14,707 nt of DNA from an uncultured Eubacteriaceae bacterium (GTDB taxonomy: Bacteria; Bacillota; Clostridia; Lachnospirales; Lachnospiraceae). Each line of letters starts with the position of its first letter. Position 1 is the stretch's first letter. The stretch is taken from NCBI GenBank assembly GCA_945938055.1, contig CAMEUH010000036.1:1-14707 (forward strand), written 5' to 3'. Below the pieces are notes generated by a model. The model made no database searches, had not been told where the DNA came from, and saw only the letters and a list, made by a program, of their open reading frames with translations. Shown one piece after another: positions 1 through 4,905 of the stretch. The translations under genes were made by a program, and so were the position numbers.

Positions 1-188
1 TCCAGATGTGCGTTTTTGAGGGTAAAAAAACTGGAATTTAAAAATTCACATTACGGTGGCAAATAAAAAATCTGTGGGTGTTTTGTCAAAAATAGGAGAT
101 TTTATAGGAGATATTTTTTAGATTAGAATCATAAAAAAGTTATTATTATACCTGGGTTTTTTGTTTGTAAGCTTTTTTAAGAAAAGGT
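1..188. other. AT-rich leader with no recognisable gene
   Basis: This stretch lies before the first promoter. It is very AT-rich, with many A and T runs. I see no open frame with a ribosome binding site, no RNA gene and no c-di-GMP riboswitch core. One frame stays open from the left edge for 21 codons to a TAA at 64-66, so it could be the tail of an upstream gene, but this is too short to support. A small AT palindrome (GAATTT at 34-39, AAATTC at 42-47) is present. Confidence 0.4.
92..112 (+). repeat. 9-bp tandem direct repeat ATAGGAGAT
   Basis: ATAGGAGAT occurs at 92-100 and again at 104-112, a 12-bp period. It lies about 100 bp upstream of the lipoprotein promoter. Both copies resemble Shine-Dalgarno sequence, but no start codon follows at a usable distance. 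It could be a tandem protein-binding site, or simple low-complexity sequence. Confidence 0.4.
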
Positions 189-202
189 ATTTTCTAAAAA
201 AA
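173..202. repeat. AT-rich inverted repeat overlapping the promoter
   Basis: Two 13-base arms (173-185 and 190-202) are complementary except for one A-A mismatch (179 with 196), around a GGTA centre. The inner arms AGAAAA/TTTTCT pair perfectly. The repeat covers the place where a -35 box would sit for the extended -10 at 212-217. That makes it a candidate operator, although its low complexity weakens the case. Confidence 0.45.
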
Positions 203-217
203 TAGACATGATATAAT
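189..217 (+). promoter_or_regulatory. Extended -10 promoter for the lipoprotein gene
   Basis: TATAAT at 212-217 is preceded by TG at 209-210, giving a full TGnTATAAT extended -10. The -35 position (about 189-194, ATTTTC) is poor, which is common for extended -10 promoters. Transcription would start near 224, leaving an untranslated leader of roughly 43 bases. Confidence 0.6.
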
Positions 218-266
218 ATAAATGGTGGAGTAAAAATAAATAAATTAATTAATAAGGAGAGAGATT

Positions 267-941
267 ATGATGAGAAAAAAATTATTAATCGGATGTGTGT
301 TGGTTTCCATGGTACTTATATGTGCATGCCAGAAAGAAACAGATGATAATCGGACGGCAACGGTACAGACTGTAGCGAAAGAGCAGATGGAGACGACCAT
401 GGCTGAAGTTACAGAAAACACAGAAGCTGCAACTTCGGAAAACGGTAGTGGAACAGAATTAACAGAAGAACGTTTAAAGTGGCTTGTAGACGAAAGTATC
501 TATTGTAACCGGAAACTTTTCGGAATGGGAAATCTTATGCTGGATGAGGAATCAATCAACCATGAGGGAAGAGAACTGCGCCTGGTGAAAGAGGAAAAGT
601 TCCCGGATTATGCGACATTTGAAGAATATGTGCGTTCTGTTTTCTGCGAAGAGACAGCGGACATGTATCTGCATAACTTTCCGTATGAAGGAGAGGCAAG
701 ATATGTTAATGTTGATGGAAAATTATATGTGGATACGACTTTATTAGGTGCAAAGGGGTATTACGTGGACTGGTCGGAATATACCATAGAAATCAAATCA
801 CAGGCGCAGGATCGTTGTGAATTTACGGTTACTGCATCCATAGAAGAACCAGCGGCAGTTCCGAAGAAAGAGCCTTATGTAGTAGAGGACGTGGCAGTTC
901 TGGAAGATGGAAGATGGCTATTGGAAAAGATGCTGTACTAA
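267..941 (+). CDS. Putative lipoprotein, possibly IseA-like
   Basis: This is a 224-residue secreted lipoprotein. The N-terminus has a basic stretch (RKK), a hydrophobic core at residues 6-18, and a lipobox ending at Cys21 (I-C-A-C), so the mature protein would be anchored on the outer face of the membrane. A linker rich in Thr, Glu and Ser (about 25-65) precedes a globular domain. That domain has a pattern of 'F..YEEYVRSVF..E.AD.YL', then 'VDGKLYV', and ends in an 'EDGRWLLEKMLY' strand. This resembles small extracytoplasmic domains such as the DL-endopeptidase inhibitor IseA (YoeB), but the match is from pattern memory only. AAGGAG at 254-259 suits the ATG at 267; the adjacent ATG at 270 is an equally possible start. 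The HD-GYP gene follows after 56 bases on the same strand with no terminator, so the two may be co-transcribed. Confidence 0.8.
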   Translation: MMRKKLLIGCVLVSMVLICACQKETDDNRTATVQTVAKEQMETTMAEVTENTEAATSENGSGTELTEERLKWLVDESIYCNRKLFGMGNLMLDEESINHEGRELRLVKEEKFPDYATFEEYVRSVFCEETADMYLHNFPYEGEARYVNVDGKLYVDTTLLGAKGYYVDWSEYTIEIKSQAQDRCEFTVTASIEEPAAVPKKEPYVVEDVAVLEDGRWLLEKMLY

Positions 942-997
942 TTATCATGGATAGTAGAAAATGGGAATAGAATGTGAAGTGCAGGAGATAAAAGTGT

Positions 998-2302
998 ATG
1001 GAACAATGCAAATTACAGATAGGGTGTTTGGTTGTAGTTTTATATATTGCTTTTAATTATTTCTGGGAGAGCAGACGAATTAAAAAAACGCAGAGGGTAA
1101 GGATGTTTGACAATCTGTTAATAACCAGTATTTTCGTCCTTGTTTTTGATGGTATGACTGCGTATACCATAAATCATCTTGATACGGTACCAGAGATGGT
1201 TAATCAGGTTGCACACTTATTATTCCTGACTGGTTTGGATGTAGTTGTTTTTCTGGTATTTTTATATGTATTGACTATTACGGAGGGATTCCCTAAAAAT
1301 AGAATGTGGTGTGTACTTTTGTACACACCATTTGTGCTAAATGTACTTTTTGCGATTATTAATATTGGTTCGCTGGAGTATCGTAAGGGTGTAATCACGA
1401 ATTATTCCATGGGACCGTCAGTATATACCTGTTTTGCCATAGTGGCAGTCTATATTATGATTACACTTATTATTTTCTTTCGCAGATGGAATTATATCGA
1501 ACGGCATAAGCGGGCAAGTGTCATATTGTATTTATTCGTATTTTCTGCAACTTCTATTTATCAGATGGTTTTTCCGGAGGCACTTTTAACAAGCCTTGCA
1601 GTTACCATTGTCATTGTTGGAATTTATATTAATCAGGAAAATCCGGCAGTCAAGGAATTGTCGCATTATCATGATGAAATGGTTATGGGGTTTGCCACAC
1701 TTGTAGAAAAAAGAGATGATAATACGGGCGGACACATTCACAGAACAAGTCTTTATGTAGAACTTCTTGCAAAGGAACTTAGAAAAAGGGGATATTATAA
1801 GGAGATTCTGACTAAGGATTATATTGATAATTTATTAATGGCAGCACCAATGCATGATATTGGGAAAATATCAGTTCCGGATGCGATTCTTCAGAAGCCG
1901 GGAAAGCTGACGGATGAAGAGTTTGCTATCATGAAATCCCATGCGGAGGAAGGCGGAAGAATTATCAGGGAAACCTTTGGAAATCTGGAGGACCGCCAGT
2001 ATATGGAGATGGCATATCAGGTGGCAACCTTCCATCACGAAAAATGGAATGGAAATGGCTATCCAAGGCATCTGAAAGAAATGGATATTCCGTTATGTGC
2101 CAGAATCATGGCTGTTTCAGATGTGTTTGATGCTGTCTCGGAAAAACGATGCTACAGGGATGCAATGCCAATGGATCAATGTTTTGAAATCATACGGGAA
2201 GGAAACGGAAAGGATTTCGAGCCATTATTAGTGGAGGTATTTCTGGATGTGCGGGAAAAAGTGGAAGTACTCCATGATAGTGTAACATGTAAAACAAATT
2301 AG
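998..2302 (+). CDS. Membrane HD-GYP domain protein, probable c-di-GMP phosphodiesterase
   Basis: This 434-residue protein has about seven hydrophobic segments in its first 212 residues (roughly 7-22, 39-60, 71-95, 103-123, 141-162, 173-192, 196-212). A cytoplasmic HD-GYP domain follows (about 222-420). Visible motifs are H246/H248 in the first helix, the HD pair H286-D287 in 'MHDIGK', H315, H346-H347-E348, the GYP signature at 354-356 and D375 in 'SDVFDA'. The family hydrolyses cyclic di-GMP to pGpG or GMP at a two- or three-metal centre. The usual 'DGxGYP' is 'NGNGYP' here, with Asn351 replacing Asp, but GYP itself is intact. The membrane part is probably a sensor of unknown input. AGGAG at 983-987 lies 10 bases before the ATG. 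A 10-bp perfect inverted repeat lies in the coding sequence at 1307-1330. No terminator is seen after the stop. Confidence 0.9.
   Translation: MEQCKLQIGCLVVVLYIAFNYFWESRRIKKTQRVRMFDNLLITSIFVLVFDGMTAYTINHLDTVPEMVNQVAHLLFLTGLDVVVFLVFLYVLTITEGFPKNRMWCVLLYTPFVLNVLFAIINIGSLEYRKGVITNYSMGPSVYTCFAIVAVYIMITLIIFFRRWNYIERHKRASVILYLFVFSATSIYQMVFPEALLTSLAVTIVIVGIYINQENPAVKELSHYHDEMVMGFATLVEKRDDNTGGHIHRTSLYVELLAKELRKRGYYKEILTKDYIDNLLMAAPMHDIGKISVPDAILQKPGKLTDEEFAIMKSHAEEGGRIIRETFGNLEDRQYMEMAYQVATFHHEKWNGNGYPRHLKEMDIPLCARIMAVSDVFDAVSEKRCYRDAMPMDQCFEIIREGNGKDFEPLLVEVFLDVREKVEVLHDSVTCKTN
1307..1330. repeat. Perfect 10-bp inverted repeat inside the HD-GYP gene
   Basis: TGGTGTGTAC (1307-1316) and GTACACACCA (1321-1330) are exact reverse complements around a TTTT loop. 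In the mRNA this would form a stable hairpin in the part encoding a transmembrane segment (residues W104 to P111). No T-run follows, so it is not a terminator. Confidence 0.6.
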
Positions 2303-2339
2303 GAAAGTCCGGACGAAATATGTAAAACGTGTGTAAAAC
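2288..2339 (+). repeat. Three phased TGTAAAAC direct repeats upstream of the trpB2 promoter
   Basis: TGTAAAAC is found at 2288-2295, 2321-2328 and 2332-2339. The starts are 33 and 11 bp apart, so all three copies would face the same side of the helix. The last copy ends 12 bp before the -35 box at 2352. A perfect 8-bp palindrome, GTCCGGAC, lies between copies one and two (2307-2314). The arrangement fits activator binding sites. The first copy overlaps the end of the HD-GYP gene. Confidence 0.5.
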
Positions 2340-2351
2340 GAGGAATATTTC

Positions 2352-2380
2352 TTGACACTCCATCCCGGAACCCATAAAAT
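2352..2380 (+). promoter_or_regulatory. Sigma-A type promoter for trpB2
   Basis: TTGACA (2352-2357), an exact -35 consensus, is followed after 17 bp by TAAAAT (2375-2380). Transcription would start near 2387, giving a leader of about 31 bases before the ATG at 2418. The longest open frame for trpB2 begins with the TTG of this -35 box, which therefore cannot be the real start. Confidence 0.85.
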
Positions 2381-2417
2381 GAAAGTAACATTATCTGCAA
2401 TGGAGGTATATTTTATC

Positions 2418-3785
2418 ATGGCTGAAATCCCATACAAGATTTATCTGGAAGAGAAGGAGATGCCAAAGCAGTGGTATAATGTTCGTGCGGACATGAAGAA
2501 AAAGCCGGCTCCGATTTTGAATCCACAGACTTTAAAGCCGGTGACACAGGAGGAGTTATCCGGTATCTTTTGTACAGAGCTTGCAAGACAGGAGCTGGAT
2601 GAAACAACAGCTTATTTTGATATCCCGGAGGAAATTCGTAATTTTTATAAGATGTACCGTCCATCACCACTGGTGCGGGCATATTGTCTGGAGAAAAAGC
2701 TGGGGACACCGGCGCATATCTATTATAAATTTGAAGGAAATAATACATCAGGAAGCCATAAGTTGAATTCTGCAATTGCACAGGCTTATTATGCAAAGAA
2801 GCAGGGGCTTAAGGGAGTGACAACGGAGACAGGTGCCGGACAATGGGGAACGGCTCTTTCCATGGCATGTGCGTATTTTGATCTGGATTGCCAGGTATAC
2901 ATGGTAAAATGTTCTTATGAGCAGAAACCATTCCGACGGGAGGTAATGCGTACATATGGTGCCAAGGTAACTCCGTCACCTTCCATGAGTACAAATGTAG
3001 GGCGCAGGATTAATGAAGAATTTCCAGGAACAACAGGAAGTCTTGGTTGCGCAATCTCGGAAGCGGTAGAAGCAGCGGTAAGTCAGGAAGGATATCGTTA
3101 TGTACTGGGTTCCGTTCTGACACAGGTTTTATTACATCAGTCTGTCATTGGTCTGGAGACAAAGGCGGCGTTAGATAAATATGGTATAAAAGCAGACATG
3201 ATTATTGGATGTGCCGGCGGCGGTTCTAATCTTGGCGGCTTAATTTCGCCATTTGCAGGAGAAATTTTAAGGGGCGAAGCGGAATATGAGATGATAGCGG
3301 TAGAACCGGCTTCATGTCCGAGTCTTACCAGAGGAAGGTATGCATATGATTTCTGCGATACGGGTAAGGTCTGTCCATTAGCCAAGATGTATACGTTAGG
3401 AAGTGGATTTATACCATCGGCGAACCATGCAGGTGGTCTTCGTTATCATGGCATGAGTTCGGTGGTTTCAGAATTATATGATCAGAAGATACTAACGGCA
3501 CGAAGCGTTGAACAGACGGAAGTGTTTAAGGCGGCGCAGATGTTTGCCAGAGTAGAAGGAATTCTTCCTGCACCGGAAAGTAGTCATGCGATTAAGGTTG
3601 CCATTGATGAAGCAATGAAGTGCAAGGAAACCGGTGAAACGAAGAATATTGTTTTTGGTCTGACTGGGACGGGTTATTTTGATATGGTTGCTTACCAGAA
3701 ATTTAATGATGGTGAGATGAAAGATTATATACCGACGGATGAGGAGCTTCAGACTTCCCTATCAAAGCTCCCGCACGTAGAATAG
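2418..3785 (+). CDS. trpB2: Tryptophan synthase beta chain-like protein, TrpB2 type
   Basis: This 455-residue PLP enzyme would join indole and L-serine to give L-tryptophan. Motifs, numbered from the chosen start, are the Schiff-base lysine K115 in 'GSHKLNS', the catalytic Glu137 in 'TETGAGQWG', the phosphate-binding loop 'GGGSN' at 267-271, and 'EGILPAPESSHAI' near 380. Trp in 'GAGQWG', where classical TrpB has His, the longer chain and the 'GRYAYDF' segment point to the TrpB2 subgroup (TIGR01415-like). This subgroup often lacks a partner TrpA, and none is present here, so it may work on free indole or on another substrate such as O-phosphoserine. The start is set by GGAGGT at 2402-2407, 10 bases before ATG 2418. 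The gene has its own promoter and is closed by the hairpin at 3832. Confidence 0.92.
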   Translation: MAEIPYKIYLEEKEMPKQWYNVRADMKKKPAPILNPQTLKPVTQEELSGIFCTELARQELDETTAYFDIPEEIRNFYKMYRPSPLVRAYCLEKKLGTPAHIYYKFEGNNTSGSHKLNSAIAQAYYAKKQGLKGVTTETGAGQWGTALSMACAYFDLDCQVYMVKCSYEQKPFRREVMRTYGAKVTPSPSMSTNVGRRINEEFPGTTGSLGCAISEAVEAAVSQEGYRYVLGSVLTQVLLHQSVIGLETKAALDKYGIKADMIIGCAGGGSNLGGLISPFAGEILRGEAEYEMIAVEPASCPSLTRGRYAYDFCDTGKVCPLAKMYTLGSGFIPSANHAGGLRYHGMSSVVSELYDQKILTARSVEQTEVFKAAQMFARVEGILPAPESSHAIKVAIDEAMKCKETGETKNIVFGLTGTGYFDMVAYQKFNDGEMKDYIPTDEELQTSLSKLPHVE

Positions 3786-3831
3786 GAAGGCAGTTTCACG
3801 GAATGTGAAAAAAGAACATGGAAGATTAGAA

Positions 3832-3862
3832 AGGAACGGCAAAAACTGCCGTTCCTGTTTTT
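3832..3862 (+). terminator. Rho-independent terminator after trpB2
   Basis: A perfect 10-bp stem (3832-3841 with 3847-3856, core GGAACGGC/GCCGTTCC) closes a five-base loop and is followed by G and five T (3858-3862). A smaller hairpin, TTTCAC/GTGAAA (3794-3799 with 3805-3810), precedes it and lacks a T-run. Confidence 0.88.
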
Positions 3863-3892
3863 GACAAAAATGATAGACAGGATGGTGGCAGG

Positions 3893-4834
3893 ATGTTAAA
3901 AAGATATATTACAGAGAATGGACAAGTAAGAGAAATTGAGGAATATCTTCCTGGATGCTGGATTGCGCTTACAGAGCCAGAGAAAGAAGAGTGTGAAGAA
4001 GTGGCGTCAAAATACGGAATTGATATCACTGATATCCGTGCGGCAATGGATGATGAGGAAAGTTCCCGTATTGATGTGGAAGATAACTACACTATGGTGT
4101 TGTTTGATATTCCGGCTGTGGAAATCCGTCATAAACAAGAGGCTTATACAACCATTCCTCTGGGTATTATCTGGACAGAAAATGTCATTATCACGATTTG
4201 TTCCAAGGAGAGTCCGCTTCTCGGGCTATTTAAAGGAAACTATATAAAGGGTTTTTCTACTAAAAAGCAGGTACGTTTCTGTTACCAGATTCTTTTTCGT
4301 GCCAGTATGCAGTATCAGTCTTATCTGCGTGTTATAGACCGAAGAAGGGTTGAGATGGAAGAAAGGATTAGTACCAAAACTGAGGATGCAGATATTATGA
4401 GTCTGCATGAACTGGAGTCAAACCTGGTTTATTTTGATACTTCACTCCGGGCAAACAGACTGGTTCTGGAGAGGGTCTCACGTTATAGCAGAATACGGAA
4501 ATATCCGGAAGACCAGGAGCTTCTGGATGATGTCATGATTGAAAACCAGCAGGCGATTGAAATGACTCAGATTTACCGCGATATTATGCGTGGTACCAGG
4601 GAACTGATGTCTTCCGTGATTGATAATCGTTTGAACAATGTCATGAAGTATCTGGCGTCCATAACGATTGTCATGGCAATCCCAACCATTATCTCGGGAT
4701 TGTATGGAATGAATGTGGATTCAAAATGGATGCCGCTTGCTAATATTCCGTATGGATTTGAAATTATTTGTGGAATAACATTACTGATTTGTATCATTAC
4801 TCTGACAATTTTAAGAAAAAGAAAAATGTTGTAG
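3893..4834 (+). CDS. corA: CorA-family divalent metal ion transporter
   Basis: This 313-residue inner-membrane channel probably carries Mg2+ (or Co2+/Ni2+) into the cell. Its layout is typical: a large cytoplasmic N-terminal domain (1 to about 245), a long helical stalk (about 140-250, rich in charged residues), TM1 at about 252-270 ending in the family signature G272-M273-N274 ('YGMN'), a short outside loop, and TM2 at about 289-308 followed by a basic tail 'RKRKML'. Family members act as homopentamers with the GMN loop as selectivity filter. The length is normal. The ATG at 3893 has only a modest ribosome binding site (GGTGG, 3884-3888). No good promoter is visible between the terminator at 3862 and the start: a TTGACA at 3861-3866 has no matching -10. 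The transport substrate cannot be fixed from sequence. Confidence 0.92.
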   Translation: MLKRYITENGQVREIEEYLPGCWIALTEPEKEECEEVASKYGIDITDIRAAMDDEESSRIDVEDNYTMVLFDIPAVEIRHKQEAYTTIPLGIIWTENVIITICSKESPLLGLFKGNYIKGFSTKKQVRFCYQILFRASMQYQSYLRVIDRRRVEMEERISTKTEDADIMSLHELESNLVYFDTSLRANRLVLERVSRYSRIRKYPEDQELLDDVMIENQQAIEMTQIYRDIMRGTRELMSSVIDNRLNNVMKYLASITIVMAIPTIISGLYGMNVDSKWMPLANIPYGFEIICGITLLICIITLTILRKRKML

Positions 4835-4851
4835 TATAAAGAAGGGAAATG

Positions 4852-4865
4852 TGATAAAATATAAT
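4852..4865 (+). promoter_or_regulatory. Extended -10 promoter region for the sensor-GGDEF-EAL gene
   Basis: TG at 4852-4853 followed by TAAAAT (4855-4860) gives an extended -10; an overlapping TATAAT lies at 4860-4865. No convincing -35 box is seen at either spacing. No terminator separates this from corA, so read-through from corA is also possible. Confidence 0.45.
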
Positions 4866-4905
4866 CTACAATATAGGGTGGTTTTTTCTTTATGGAGTAA
4901 TAGGT

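Noticed and set aside
1..266. c-di-GMP riboswitch ahead of the lipoprotein and HD-GYP genes
   Set aside because: The conserved GEMM core elements and tetraloop/receptor pattern are not present; the region is AT-rich and low in complexity.
2307..2314. GTCCGGAC palindrome as a terminator of the HD-GYP gene
   Set aside because: It has no loop and no T-run, so it cannot act as a hairpin terminator; it may be part of a protein-binding site.
2416..2796. 126-codon reverse-strand frame opposite trpB2
   Set aside because: It lies within a clearly coding region on the other strand and has no recognisable domain.
3861..3866. TTGACA as a -35 box for corA
   Set aside because: No -10-like hexamer is found at 15-19 bp; the match arises in the T-run of the terminator.
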